Assembly (NCBI GenBank): GCA_965214205.1
Contig: OZ243941.1
Span: forward strand, 1,302,001 to 1,366,000
Direction: 5' to 3'
Source: G963663315 sp965214205
Lineage (GTDB): Bacteria > Pseudomonadota > Gammaproteobacteria > Arenicellales > Poriferihabitantaceae
DNA length: 64,000 bases
The first letter of the stretch is position 1. Each line of letters begins with the position of its first letter. The notes beneath the pieces were generated by a model that saw only the letters and a program-made list of their open reading frames with translations, was not told the origin of the DNA and did no database searches. This document shows, piece after piece, positions 15,105 to 24,631 of the stretch. A program made the position numbers and the translations under genes.

Positions 15105-16532
15105 TCAACTTCTCCTCAGAGCCGCCTCAGCGCTATGTCGGGATGGCTGGGCGGTTCGCGAAACCATGGATTTCAGGGTTGGCAGATCAGGGGCGATATC
15201 GGTTGATGATTCTTTCATGTTCATCAGGTCTCCGACAAAACCGGGTAATGAGACGGTTTTCCCGGTCACTTCCCGGATCGCGTCCGGAAACTTGGCTGGA
15301 TGGGCAGTGCCGACCACGACTGTGGGTATGGATGAGTCCTCTTCCAGGCGCGCGGCGGAAATGCCGACAATCGAGTGCGGGTCGATAATTTCTCCGGTTG
15401 CCTGCCAGGTTTGTCTGATCTGCTGGCGAATCTGCTGGTCGTTGATGCTGTATGAACTGAAACATTGTCTGGCGCGGTCCAGTAACGCGCGGTCAATCCG
15501 GAACTGCCCGGATTGGCTGAAAGACTGCATGTAGCCGTTCAGTCTGTCGCTGTCCCGGTCAAGCAGTTCGAACAGGTAGCGTTCGAAGTTGCTCGATATC
15601 TGGATGTCCATGCTCGGGGTCAGTGTCGGCGTGACTGTTCTGGTCTGCATGACTCCGGTCTGGAAAAACCGGGTCAGGATGTCATTGCGGTTGGAGCCGA
15701 CAATCAGTTTGCCGATCGGTAGCCCCATTTGCCGGGCGACATATCCAGCCAGGACATTGCCGAAATTTCCGGTTGGCACTGAAAAATTGACCGGCCGGTC
15801 CGGGGCGCCCAGCGCCAGGGCCGCCCGGAAAAAGTAGACGACCTGGGCGGCGATTCTCGCCCAGTTGATGGAATTGACGGCGGAAAGGGAATGGTCCCGC
15901 TTGAATTCGAGGTCGTTGAACAGCGCCTTGACCAGATTCTGGCAATCATCAAAGGTTCCATCCACCGCCAGATTGTGAACATTGTCATCCAGCACAGTGG
16001 TCATTTGCCTGCGCTGTACGTCGGATACCCGGCCTTTCGGGTGCAGCATGAAAATCCGGACTGAATCAAGCCCCCGGATTCCGGCGATGGCGGCTGAGCC
16101 GGTATCGCCGGAAGTGGCGCCGACCAGAGTGCAGGAGGCGTTGCTTCTGTGCAGAAAATGCTGGAACAGCCGGCCCAGTAGTTGCAGCGCGAAATCCTTG
16201 AACGCCAGGGTCGGGCCGTGAAACAGTTCCATCAGGAACAGTTGGTCGTCGAGTTGCTTGATCGGCGCTATGGCTTCGTGATGAAAATTACGGTAGGCGG
16301 TCGTCGTCAACCGATGCAGATCCGCCAGTGAGACCGAGTTGCCGACAAACAGACCGAGGATCGCGCTGGCCAGCGCCGGGTAGTCCTTGTTCCTGAGGTT
16401 ACGAATTTCGCCCGCATCCAGGCGCGGCCATTCCGAAGGAAGGTACAGTCCTCCGTCGCTGGCCAGACCGGTCAGTGTGGTCTGTTCAAAATCCAGGACA
16501 GGGGCCCGTCCACGGGTGCTGATATATTCCAA
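15105..16532 (-). CDS. thrC: threonine synthase
   Basis: A 475-residue PLP enzyme that converts O-phosphohomoserine to threonine and phosphate. The start MEYISTRGRAPVLDFEQTTL is typical of the long gammaproteobacterial ThrC. The PLP lysine is in HGPTLAFKDFALQLLGR, and the phosphate-binding loop includes LVGATSGDTGSAAIAG. SVPTGNFGNVLAGYVARQMG binds the cofactor phosphate. Length is normal. No hom or thrB lies next to it, so it is not in a thrABC operon here. It marks the right-hand core border of the accessory island. Confidence 0.93.
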   Translation of the reverse strand: MEYISTRGRAPVLDFEQTTLTGLASDGGLYLPSEWPRLDAGEIRNLRNKDYPALASAILGLFVGNSVSLADLHRLTTTAYRNFHHEAIAPIKQLDDQLFLMELFHGPTLAFKDFALQLLGRLFQHFLHRSNASCTLVGATSGDTGSAAIAGIRGLDSVRIFMLHPKGRVSDVQRRQMTTVLDDNVHNLAVDGTFDDCQNLVKALFNDLEFKRDHSLSAVNSINWARIAAQVVYFFRAALALGAPDRPVNFSVPTGNFGNVLAGYVARQMGLPIGKLIVGSNRNDILTRFFQTGVMQTRTVTPTLTPSMDIQISSNFERYLFELLDRDSDRLNGYMQSFSQSGQFRIDRALLDRARQCFSSYSINDQQIRQQIRQTWQATGEIIDPHSIVGISAARLEEDSSIPTVVVGTAHPAKFPDAIREVTGKTVSLPGFVGDLMNMKESSTDIAPDLPTLKSMVSRTAQPSRHSAEAALRRS

Positions 16533-16698
16533 GCGGGGATTCTCGTTTCACAAGGCGCCGGATTTTATCACCGGGCAGGTGAAGATTCAAAGTGAGGGGA
16601 TGATGGTTGGGGGTAAGGTTGTTGTTGCGGGGGACGCGGGGGTTGTTCCCGCTTCGGGTTTGGGACTACAATCCCGTTTTTATGGCAATTCAATACAA

Positions 16699-17217
16699 AT
16701 GGCAGTTCGGGAGATACTGGTTTATCCGGATTCGCGGTTAAGGCGGGTTTCCGGGGCGGTTACTGATTTTGGCACGGAGCTTGCGGCTCTGGTCACCGAT
16801 ATGACGGATACCATGTATGCGGCGCCGGGTATCGGTCTGGCGGCGGTGCAGATCAATGTGCCGAAGCGGGTGGTGGTGATGGACTTGTCGGAAGAACGCG
16901 ACCGACTTCAGGTCTTTGTCAATCCGGAAATCACAGTTCTGGACCCGACCCTGAAGAAAGGTGAGGAAGGCTGTCTATCCGTTCCCGGATTCTGGTCAAG
17001 CGTGAAAAGAGCGAAAAAGGTGCGGGTCGACGCGTTCGATGTCGAGGGCAATCCGTTTCAGGTCGAGGCGGATGAACTGTTGTCTGTCTGTATCCAGCAT
17101 GAGGTGGATCATTTGAACGGCCGGGTTTTTGTCGATTATCTGTCCCGGTTGAAACAGGGGCGGATCCGGGGAAAACTGAAAAAGGAAGCCCGGCAGTCTG
17201 CCGCGATGGCGCTGTAA
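16699..17217 (+). CDS. def: peptide deformylase
   Basis: A 172-residue metalloenzyme that removes the formyl group from new protein N-termini in the cytoplasm. All three motifs are present: GIGLAAVQ (G-x-G-L-A-A-x-Q), EEGCLSVPG (metal cysteine), and QHEVDHLNG (H-E-x-x-H). The start is set at the ATG at 16699, MAVREILVYPDSRLRRVSG, matching the family; the frame is open far upstream but there without homology and over thrC. It heads the def-fmt-rsmB-trkA-trkH series, a common gammaproteobacterial order. Confidence 0.95.
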   Translation: MAVREILVYPDSRLRRVSGAVTDFGTELAALVTDMTDTMYAAPGIGLAAVQINVPKRVVVMDLSEERDRLQVFVNPEITVLDPTLKKGEEGCLSVPGFWSSVKRAKKVRVDAFDVEGNPFQVEADELLSVCIQHEVDHLNGRVFVDYLSRLKQGRIRGKLKKEARQSAAMAL

Positions 17218-17239
17218 GTATCCCGTCTTGAATCCGGTC

Positions 17240-18172
17240 ATGCGAGTGGGGTTTGCAGGCACCCCCGAATTTTCGGTCCCCTGCCTGAAGGTTCTGATTG
17301 ATTCCCCGCTTTGTGATGTGGTCGCTGTGTATTGCCAGCCTGACCGTCCGTCCGGTCGGGGCCGGAATGTGTCACCCGGCGCGGTCCGGCAATGCGGGCT
17401 GGATCACGGTCTGCCGGTATTTCAGCCGCAGTCGTTCAGGCAGCCGGACGTGATTGCGCAAATGGCGGCGCTTGAACCGGATTTGCTGGTGGTGGTTGCC
17501 TACGGTCTGCTGTTGCCGGTCACGGTACTGGATTTACCTGTCCTCGGATGCGTCAATCTGCATGCCTCCCTGTTGCCCCGGTGGAGAGGGGCGGCGCCGA
17601 TTCAGCGGGCGATTGAGGCGGGAGACAGTCATTCAGGCGTCACTCTGATGCAGATGGCAGCCGGTCTGGACGACGGCGATATCCTGTCTGCCCGGCAGGT
17701 CGGGATTCCATCCGACGGCACGGCCGGGTGGCTGCATGATCGTCTGTCGGCTCTGGCGGCCGATGCGCTGGCTGAAAACCTGCAAGGGTTGAAAGACCGG
17801 ACGCTGGCGGCGGTGGCCCAGGATCCAGGCCGGGTCACTTATGCCGAAAAGGTGTCGAAGTCGGAAAGCCGGATGGACTGGACGCGGTCGGCGGTGACGC
17901 TGGAGCGAAAAATCCGCGCCTTCAACCCGTGGCCAATGACCAATACCCGGTTGGGCGATATGAACTTGAGAATACTGAAAGCCAGCGTCCACGATCCGGT
18001 ACAGACTGGCTGGCCCGGGGAAATCATCGGCGTGTCCGCCGCGGGCATTGTGGTTCAGACCGGCGCTGGTACGCTGAAACTGGAGCGGGTCCAAAAATCC
18101 GGTGGCAAACCGGTCGCGGTCCGGGATTTCATCAATGGAACCCGGGTTGCGACGGGCATGGCGCTGGTCTGA
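17240..18172 (+). CDS. fmt: methionyl-tRNA formyltransferase
   Basis: 310 residues from the ATG at 17240 (MRVGFAGTPEFSVPCLKVLI); a TTG at 17228 is in frame but less likely. It formylates initiator methionyl-tRNA with 10-formyl-tetrahydrofolate. The motif LLPRWRGAAPIQRAIEAGD contains the folate site, with the catalytic N-H-D set visible as CVNLHASLLPRWRG (Asn, His) and LDDGDIL (Asp). The C-terminal beta-barrel domain is present (RAFNPWPMT...). It begins 22 bp after def, and their substrates are linked: fmt adds and def removes the formyl group. Confidence 0.95.
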   Translation: MRVGFAGTPEFSVPCLKVLIDSPLCDVVAVYCQPDRPSGRGRNVSPGAVRQCGLDHGLPVFQPQSFRQPDVIAQMAALEPDLLVVVAYGLLLPVTVLDLPVLGCVNLHASLLPRWRGAAPIQRAIEAGDSHSGVTLMQMAAGLDDGDILSARQVGIPSDGTAGWLHDRLSALAADALAENLQGLKDRTLAAVAQDPGRVTYAEKVSKSESRMDWTRSAVTLERKIRAFNPWPMTNTRLGDMNLRILKASVHDPVQTGWPGEIIGVSAAGIVVQTGAGTLKLERVQKSGGKPVAVRDFINGTRVATGMALV

Positions 18173-18213
18173 GCGCCGCCAGCGGCCCCCGGATCTCGGA
18201 CCGAAGATTATTC

Positions 18214-19518
18214 ATGTCACTTTCCCTGTCAGGCGCTTATGTGCTCCAGCGAGTGATTGACGGCGGCCAGTCGCTGGAGCGGGCGCTGCAACCGGAAGTC
18301 GAATCATTCCGGGGCAATACTTCCGCGTTGAAGGAACTGGCGTTCGGCGGCTGTCGTCATTACATCTTTCTGGACGGTATCCTGTCGAAACTTCTGTCCA
18401 CTCCGATCAAGCGCAAACAGCGTCTGCTGCATTTTCTGCTGATCGGGGCGCTCTACCAGAAGGAATTCATGCAGATTCCGGATTACGCTGTGGTCAATGA
18501 GGCTGTCTCCTGTCTGGATGGCGCCCGTCTGGGATGGGGCAGGAAGCTGGTCAATGGCGTGCTCAGAAACTTTATCCGGAATCGTGAAGATGTGCTTCGG
18601 TCAATCGGTCCCGACCATGTTGCCGCCGGATTTCCGAAGCGTCTGTATGATTTGATCGGGGACGACTGGCCGGACTATCTGGATCGGATCGTCGCGGGGT
18701 CGAACCGCAAACCGCCGTTGACTCTGCGCGTGAATCAGCGTATCCAGTCCCGATCCGCGTATGAATCCTGTCTGGCGCAGCGCGGTATCGGGTTTGTAGC
18801 CGCCGCGAACAGCCCGACCGGCCTGACTCTGGACAGTCCGTTGCCGGTGAATGATATTCCCGGATTTGCCGATGGCCGGGTATCGGTACAGGATGAGTCC
18901 GCGCAACTGGTCGCGGCGGCGCTGGCGTTGTCGGACGGTCAGCGCGTTCTGGATGGTTGCGCCGCTCCCGGAGGCAAGACCGGCCTGATTCTGGAGTCGG
19001 TTTCCGGCGCCGTGGACCTGGTGGCGGTGGATCTGCCGCAGAGGGTTGCGGCCATCCGCGATAATCTCAAGAGGTTGAAACTGGATGCCCGCGTGGTCAG
19101 CGCGGACCTGACCCGGACCGAATCGTGGTGGGATGGCGAGCCGTTTGATCGAATCCTGCTGGATGTGCCGTGTTCGGGCAGCGGCGTGATCCGCCGACGC
19201 CCGGATATCAAGCATCACAGGAGGTTGTCGGATATCGAGCAATTCGCCGGGCGGCAATGCGCGATGCTGGATTCGGTATGGCCGTTGCTGGCGCCGGGCG
19301 GGTTGATGTTGTATGTGACCTGCTCGCTCTTTCGAGCCGAAAACGATCAGGTCATTGAAAAATTTGTCAATCAGAAGGACGATTATGAATTACAATCCTT
19401 AAGCGAGGAATTTGGAATTGCCACACAGTTTGGTCGACAAAGATTACCCGGAGTGCATGCCGGTGACGGATTTTACTATGCGAGTATCCGGAAACAGCGA
19501 AAACACGGTACAGCCTGA
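18214..19518 (+). CDS. rsmB: 16S rRNA (cytosine-967 C5) methyltransferase RsmB
   Basis: 434 residues from the ATG at 18214 (MSLSLSGAYVLQRVIDGGQS). The frame is open upstream inside fmt, but that part is a shadow. The N-terminal NusB-like RNA-binding domain is followed by a SAM methyltransferase: motif I VLDGCAAPGGKTGLILE, and the catalytic and helper cysteines in LDVPCSGSGVIRRRPDIK and YVTCSLF. It modifies C967 of 16S rRNA. It lies 41 bp after fmt, the normal order, probably in one operon. Confidence 0.93.
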   Translation: MSLSLSGAYVLQRVIDGGQSLERALQPEVESFRGNTSALKELAFGGCRHYIFLDGILSKLLSTPIKRKQRLLHFLLIGALYQKEFMQIPDYAVVNEAVSCLDGARLGWGRKLVNGVLRNFIRNREDVLRSIGPDHVAAGFPKRLYDLIGDDWPDYLDRIVAGSNRKPPLTLRVNQRIQSRSAYESCLAQRGIGFVAAANSPTGLTLDSPLPVNDIPGFADGRVSVQDESAQLVAAALALSDGQRVLDGCAAPGGKTGLILESVSGAVDLVAVDLPQRVAAIRDNLKRLKLDARVVSADLTRTESWWDGEPFDRILLDVPCSGSGVIRRRPDIKHHRRLSDIEQFAGRQCAMLDSVWPLLAPGGLMLYVTCSLFRAENDQVIEKFVNQKDDYELQSLSEEFGIATQFGRQRLPGVHAGDGFYYASIRKQRKHGTA

Positions 19519-19532
19519 GCGGGTGACCTGAC

Positions 19533-20909
19533 ATGAAGATCGTCATTCTGGGCGGCGGGCAGGTCGGTTCTTCGATCGCTGAGGTTCTGTCGAGGGAAAT
19601 CAATGATGTGACCGTGGTGGATCATGACCGCAGTGTTCTTGATACCATGCAGGACAGACTGGATATCCGCACTGTTCTGGGGGCGGCTTCCTCTCCCGAG
19701 GTATTGAGGCAGGCCGGGATCGACGATGTCGATCTGGTGCTTGCGGTCACCAATTCGGATGAAGTTAACATGGTGGCCTGTCAGGTTGCCCATACGATAT
19801 TCCATACCCCGACCCGGATTGCGCGGGTGCGTTCCGCCGATTTTCTGAGCCACCCGGAGATCTTTTGCAAGGAAGCTATCCCGATTGACGTGATTATCAG
19901 CCCTGAGCAGATCCTCAACAATCAGATTCAGCACCTGATCGAGTACCCCGGCGCCCTGCAGGTGATTGATTTTGCTGCGGGCAAGATTCGTCTGGTTGGA
20001 CTGAGAGCCTATTATGGCGGGGCGTTGGTCGGGCATGAATTGAAGGATCTGAAGGATCACCTGCCCTCGGTGAAAACCCGGGTCGCGGCGATCTACCGGC
20101 AGGACCGGGCCATTATTCCGACCGGGGAAACCATTATCGAGGCGGACGATGAGGTCTTTTTCATTGCCACCCGGCAGGATATTAAACAGGTGATGCAGGA
20201 GTTGCGGAGCATTGAGGAAGTCGGTAAGCGGGTGTTCATCGCCGGCGCCGGCAATATCGGGCTTCGTCTGGCGCATTCGCTGGAAGACCGGGGCTATCAG
20301 GTGAAGTTGATTGAACACAATTACGAGCGTGCCCGCAGGGTATCGGAGGAGCTCGAGAATACGGTCGTATTGCAGGGTGACGCGGCGGATGAAGAACTGT
20401 TGCGCCAGGAGAATATCGGCAACGCGGAGGCGTTCTGTTCCCTGACCAATGATGATGAAGCGAATATCCTGTCCTCCATGCTGGCCAAGCGGCTGGGCGC
20501 GCGGCGGGTCATGGCGATTGTCAATCGTACCGCTTATATTGATCTGGTTGAAAGCAGCGTGCTCGATATCGCCATCTCGCCGAGGCTGTCCACGGTCAGC
20601 GCCCTGTTGTCGCATGTCCGGCGGGGGGATGTGGTGGCTGCCCATTCATTGCGCCGCGGCGTGGCGGAAGCGATCGAAGCGGTGGCCCATGGTGACCGCA
20701 AGACCTCCCGGATTGTCGGCCGCAGGCTGGCTGATATCAAGCTGCCGGACGGCGCCACCATCGGCGCCATCATGCGCAACGACGAGCTGATCCATCTGCA
20801 CCGTGACGCGGTGATTGAAGATGGCGATCACATCATTATTTTTGTGATCGACAAACGCCGTATCCCCGACGTCGAGAAACTGTTCCAGGTTTCCGCGACT
20901 TTTTTCTGA
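19533..20909 (+). CDS. trkA: Trk potassium uptake system NAD-binding subunit TrkA
   Basis: A 458-residue peripheral membrane protein with two tandem RCK units. Each begins with a Rossmann NAD-binding loop: MKIVILGGGQVGSSIAEVLS at residue 1 and RVFIAGAGNIGLRLAHSLED at about residue 233. Each is followed by a TrkA-C domain (for example RLVGLRAYYGGALVGHELKD). It gates the TrkH channel in response to nucleotides. It starts 14 bp after rsmB and is followed by trkH after 38 bp, so the two are co-expressed. Confidence 0.95.
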   Translation: MKIVILGGGQVGSSIAEVLSREINDVTVVDHDRSVLDTMQDRLDIRTVLGAASSPEVLRQAGIDDVDLVLAVTNSDEVNMVACQVAHTIFHTPTRIARVRSADFLSHPEIFCKEAIPIDVIISPEQILNNQIQHLIEYPGALQVIDFAAGKIRLVGLRAYYGGALVGHELKDLKDHLPSVKTRVAAIYRQDRAIIPTGETIIEADDEVFFIATRQDIKQVMQELRSIEEVGKRVFIAGAGNIGLRLAHSLEDRGYQVKLIEHNYERARRVSEELENTVVLQGDAADEELLRQENIGNAEAFCSLTNDDEANILSSMLAKRLGARRVMAIVNRTAYIDLVESSVLDIAISPRLSTVSALLSHVRRGDVVAAHSLRRGVAEAIEAVAHGDRKTSRIVGRRLADIKLPDGATIGAIMRNDELIHLHRDAVIEDGDHIIIFVIDKRRIPDVEKLFQVSATFF

Positions 20910-20947
20910 CTGTTCCGGTAACCGTCCCGCAGGACCGAATCGAAGCC

Positions 20948-22399
20948 ATGCAATTTCTCGGCGCTGTCAGAATCCTGGGAATATTGATCGCGCTGTTCAG
21001 CAGCACGCTGATTCCGCCGATTGCGGTATCAATATGGTACGCGGATCAGGCGCACACGGCTTTTATCACGGCGCTGGTGATTCTGTTCACAACCGGGTTG
21101 TTATGCTGGTGGCCGGTGCGCGGTTACAAGCGGGAATTACAGTTGCGGGAAGGTTTCGTGGTTGTGGCGCTGATCTGGGTGGCGCTCTCGATCATGGCGG
21201 CCGTGCCGCTGCTGCTGGTGGATAACCCCGAAATGAGGGTGGTTGACGCGTTGTTCGAGGCGACTTCCGGGTTGACCACCACCGGAGCGACCATTCTGTT
21301 GTCACTCGATACCCTGCCGCATTCGGTATTGTACTATCGCCAGCAACTGCAATGGCTGGGCGGGATGGGTATTATCGTTCTGGCTGTAGCGGTTTTGCCG
21401 GCGCTGGGGGTCGGCGGCATGCAGTTGTACCGCGCGGAAACACCGGGGCCGATGAAGGATGCCCGATTAGCGCCCCGTATCACCGAAACCGCCAAAGCGA
21501 TCTGGTATATCTATCTGGGACTGACGGTTGTGTGCGCGGCGTCCTACTATCTTGCTGGCATGAGCGCTTTCGATGCGGTTTGCCACGCTTTTTCCACTGT
21601 CGCGATTGGCGGTTTTTCCACTCATGACGCCAGTCTCGGCTATTTCCAGAACAATACGATCTATCTGCTGGCCTGTCTGTTCATGATTCTGGCGGGGCTG
21701 AATTTCGCGCTGCATTTCACCGCAGTTCGCAGTATGCGGGTCTCTGTCTACCTGAAAGACACCGAAGCGAAAGTCTATTTCGGCGTGATATTGATGGCGG
21801 TTATCGTCACTATATTCATGTTGACCAGCCATCGTACCTACGACACTCTGGAGCAGAATCTGATTCAGGGAACGGTCCAGGTCATATCCATCGTCACCAC
21901 AACCGGGTTTACCACCGCGGAGTTTTCGTTATGGCCAACCTTTGTGCCGTTGCTGCTGATCCTGCTCAGTACGGCCGGCGGCTGCGCCGGGTCCACCGCG
22001 GGGGGCATGAAAATCGTCCGCATCACATTGTTGTTCAAACAGGGGTTGCGGGAGATTTCCCGGCTGGTTCATCCGAGCGCCCTGATTCCGATCAAACTCG
22101 GCGGCAAACCGGTCGCCGATAATGTAATCAACGCGGTGTGGGGATTCCTGTCGCTTTACATATTCAGCTTTACCGTGTTACTGATTCTGATGCTGGCCAC
22201 CGGTTGTGATCTGTTGACCGCATGGACGGCGGTGGCGGCATCGTTGAACAATCTGGGGCCGGGGCTGGGTGATGTCGCGCACAATTACAGGAGTATTTCC
22301 GACAGCGGCAAGATTATCCTGACCTTCGCGATGCTGCTCGGACGTCTGGAGTTGTTTACCCTGCTGGTGTTGATTTCTCCGGTATTCTGGAAGGGCTGA
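20948..22399 (+). CDS. trkH: Trk potassium transporter membrane subunit TrkH
   Basis: A 483-residue inner-membrane protein with about ten hydrophobic helices and four degenerate selectivity-filter repeats. Visible filter segments are ATSGLTTTGATI, STVAIGGFSTHD, IVTTTGFTTAEFS and ASLNNLGPGLGDV, the TrkH/KtrB pattern. Conserved WLGGMGIIVLAVAVLPALGV follows the first repeat. Together with TrkA it imports K+. The gene ends 105 bp before the convergent tolC. The gap holds a G+C-rich hairpin GGCGGGCACGGAGACCCGCC near 22420 that may end transcription. Confidence 0.95.
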   Translation: MQFLGAVRILGILIALFSSTLIPPIAVSIWYADQAHTAFITALVILFTTGLLCWWPVRGYKRELQLREGFVVVALIWVALSIMAAVPLLLVDNPEMRVVDALFEATSGLTTTGATILLSLDTLPHSVLYYRQQLQWLGGMGIIVLAVAVLPALGVGGMQLYRAETPGPMKDARLAPRITETAKAIWYIYLGLTVVCAASYYLAGMSAFDAVCHAFSTVAIGGFSTHDASLGYFQNNTIYLLACLFMILAGLNFALHFTAVRSMRVSVYLKDTEAKVYFGVILMAVIVTIFMLTSHRTYDTLEQNLIQGTVQVISIVTTTGFTTAEFSLWPTFVPLLLILLSTAGGCAGSTAGGMKIVRITLLFKQGLREISRLVHPSALIPIKLGGKPVADNVINAVWGFLSLYIFSFTVLLILMLATGCDLLTAWTAVAASLNNLGPGLGDVAHNYRSISDSGKIILTFAMLLGRLELFTLLVLISPVFWKG

Positions 22400-22504
22400 A
22401 TCAGGCGATGACGTTTGCGGGCGGGCACGGAGACCCGCCCCTGCGGTGTCGGTTGAGCGCCGTAGTGATTGTCCGGGGGTGACGGGGGATGCGGGCAGTT
22501 GACT

Positions 22505-23884
22505 CTATGATGGTTGCAGCCAGCTATTTACGCGTTTGATGTCTTCTTCATCGAGGTCGCCGACGGCTCGTTCCAGTTCCAGTACCGAGAGGATGTAGTC
22601 GTAGCGCGCGCGCAGGTAGTCGGTTCTGGAGCGGGACAGGTCGCGCTGGGCATCAAGCACGTCCAGGTTGGTGGTCAGACCGGCGTTAAATCCTTCTGTC
22701 TTCGCTTCCAGTGCGCTTTCGCCTGCGGTAATCGCTTCGAACAGCGCTTCAACCTGACTGATGCGGCTGGCGGTAGTCAAAAACGCGGTTGTTGCCTGGG
22801 TGGCGGCTGTACGGCGCGTCTGTTCCAGCAGTCTTTCGACCTGATTATACATCAGCCCGGCTTGCCGGGTTTTCAGTTTGACCACGCCTCCGTTGTAAAG
22901 CGGGAATCTCACCTGTACGGACAGATGGGTCGTGCCGGAACTGCTGGAATACGCACCGGAGTCGCCGCGGGCATCCGTCTGGCGATGGCCTCCGTCCAGA
23001 CTGACAACAGGAAGCCGAGCACTCTTCTGGCGTTCGATTTCGGTGTTGGCAATGTCCAGTTCCAGTGATTGAATGTCCAGTGACACATTGTTCGACAATG
23101 CCCGATCGACCCAGGTATCCATATCATTTGGCTGAGGCAATTCCAGTGGAGCGGATTCACTCAGTGGCGACAGGGTTTGCGGGGTTGTGCCGATGATCTG
23201 TTGCAGTAACGCAATATCATTGTTGATGTTATTACGAGCCATGATTTCGTTGGCTTCCGCCTGCTTGAATCGGGCTTTTGCATCGAACAGGTCGGTGGGT
23301 GTTACCAGTCCCACTTCAAGCCGTTCGCTGGCCAGGTCCATCTGGCGCTGGATTGCGACCTTCTCCAGTCTGGCAACTTCGCCGGCATCGCGCGCCGCAA
23401 GCACATTGAAGTAACGATTGGCGACGCGCAGGATCAAATCCTGCTTTGCCTGGCGTAATTCCAATCCTGAAATTCCCACACGGTCCCGGCTCTGGTCAAT
23501 GTGGATACGGTCTGCCTTGTTATACAGTGGCAGGTTGACGTTGAGGTTGACAGCGTAATCATCGCTATTCCCCCGATCCGGGTTTTTGTTGTTTGCCTGA
23601 TCCTCTGACACACTCGCGCTACCGGTGACCAAAGGCTGGAACGCAGTGCGCGCGATCGGCAGTTCCAGAGCGCTGGCGCTGTGGGCCAGTGTTGCGGCCT
23701 GATAAACCGGATCATGGGTCAGCGCCTGGGAGTAGATGTCCCAGAGATCTGCGGCCAGACTGTTGCCGGGCAGGATGGTGCACAGCATGGCAGTCAGGAT
23801 AACTCGTGCCCGGCAATGAGCCTTGACTCCGGGCACAGGCCGCGGGGTGAGTCTAAAAATCGAATATGGCTTGTTCATGGACAT
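22505..23884 (-). CDS. tolC: TolC-family outer-membrane efflux/secretion channel
   Basis: 459 residues. The signal peptide is unusually long: a charged start, then ARVILTAMLCTILPGNSLAA, with DLWDIYSQALTHDPVYQAA as the mature beginning; starts at 23884 and 23878 (MNKPYSIF) are both possible. The two structural repeats of OEP proteins are seen (LRQAKQDLILRVANRYFNVL; RTAATQATTAFLTTASRISQ), with long coiled-coil helices that form the periplasmic tunnel. It exports drugs or type I substrates with an inner-membrane partner not present here. Its start overlaps the end of pcm by about 30 bp, a frequent pcm-tolC arrangement, implying translational coupling. Confidence 0.9.
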   Translation of the reverse strand: MSMNKPYSIFRLTPRPVPGVKAHCRARVILTAMLCTILPGNSLAADLWDIYSQALTHDPVYQAATLAHSASALELPIARTAFQPLVTGSASVSEDQANNKNPDRGNSDDYAVNLNVNLPLYNKADRIHIDQSRDRVGISGLELRQAKQDLILRVANRYFNVLAARDAGEVARLEKVAIQRQMDLASERLEVGLVTPTDLFDAKARFKQAEANEIMARNNINNDIALLQQIIGTTPQTLSPLSESAPLELPQPNDMDTWVDRALSNNVSLDIQSLELDIANTEIERQKSARLPVVSLDGGHRQTDARGDSGAYSSSSGTTHLSVQVRFPLYNGGVVKLKTRQAGLMYNQVERLLEQTRRTAATQATTAFLTTASRISQVEALFEAITAGESALEAKTEGFNAGLTTNLDVLDAQRDLSRSRTDYLRARYDYILSVLELERAVGDLDEEDIKRVNSWLQPS

Positions 23885-24503
23885 TTTCCAATCTGGGGAC
23901 GCTGGTTTCGAACAGGGAGGTTTTCTGTCCGTTTCCCCGGATCAGGACAACCTGCATGGCCGGGTCGTTGCCTTCGATTCCGACCAGTCTTCCACGGCTG
24001 TCAATCCGGTTGAGGAAAACCGGATCAATGCGGGGGACGGACCCGGTAATCAGCGCTCGGTCGAATGTTCCCCCGCCGTCCAGGGTTTCACAAAAGCGAA
24101 AGCAGTCGGCGCAGTGCAACTCGACATTGTCGATACCCGCCATGCCCAGATTCCGTTTCGCCTGGTCGGATAATTGCGGATTGATCTCAATGCTGGTCAC
24201 CTGTGCGCCGAGTGAGGCCATCAGCGCGGCGGTATAGCCGGAGCCGGTTCCAATCTCCAATACACGATGGTCGGGCGCCAGTTGCAGGGCTTCAATCATA
24301 CGGGCGCTGACTTTGGGTTCGAGCATGACCTGATTGTCGCCCAGAGGAATGCAAGTATCGACGAAAGACAGATGCCGGTAGCGTTCAGGCACGAAATCCT
24401 CCCGCCGGACCTCACCCAGAGCGTTCAGCGTCCGGGTTGCCAACACATTCCAGGGACGGATCTGTTGTTCGATCATATTGATGCGGGCTGTTTCGTAATC
24501 CAT
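23853..24503 (-). CDS. pcm: protein-L-isoaspartate O-methyltransferase
   Basis: A 216-residue cytoplasmic SAM-dependent enzyme that methylates isoaspartyl residues of damaged proteins. Motif I is VLEIGTGSGYTAALMASLGA; the preceding LGDNQVMLEPKVSARMIEAL contains the substrate-binding region typical of PCMT, and the N-terminal MIEQQIRPW is characteristic of the bacterial subfamily found next to tolC. The 3' end overlaps the tolC start. Upstream are 128 bp without a gene apart from the hairpin at 24550. Confidence 0.9.
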   Translation of the reverse strand: MDYETARINMIEQQIRPWNVLATRTLNALGEVRREDFVPERYRHLSFVDTCIPLGDNQVMLEPKVSARMIEALQLAPDHRVLEIGTGSGYTAALMASLGAQVTSIEINPQLSDQAKRNLGMAGIDNVELHCADCFRFCETLDGGGTFDRALITGSVPRIDPVFLNRIDSRGRLVGIEGNDPAMQVVLIRGNGQKTSLFETSVPRLENVHEQAIFDF

Positions 24504-24549
24504 GGCGGGGTCATAAGCGTTCGATCAGATTCATCCCTTCATCATATCA

Positions 24550-24587
24550 AAAATCAGGGGACTTTATTGGTATAAATCCCTGATTTT
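24550..24587 (-). terminator. probable terminator of the GS-like/P450 operon
   Basis: AAAATCAGGG and CCCTGATTTT form a 10-bp stem with an 18-nt loop. Read on the minus strand it is followed by TTTTTGAT. It lies 45 bp beyond the stop of the glutamine-synthetase-like gene. Confidence 0.5.
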
Positions 24588-24631
24588 CGTGGGGAGTCTG
24601 CCCTCGGTGATAGAGTATCCATGCCGGTGGG

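Noticed and set aside
19476..20645. 389-codon minus-strand frame opposite trkA
   Set aside because: TrkA has both Rossmann motifs and normal length; the antisense product is rich in H, Q and R as expected for a shadow.
22400..22504. Terminator between trkH and tolC
   Set aside because: A GC-rich hairpin exists near 22420 but has no T run in either direction, so it is mentioned only in the trkH entry.
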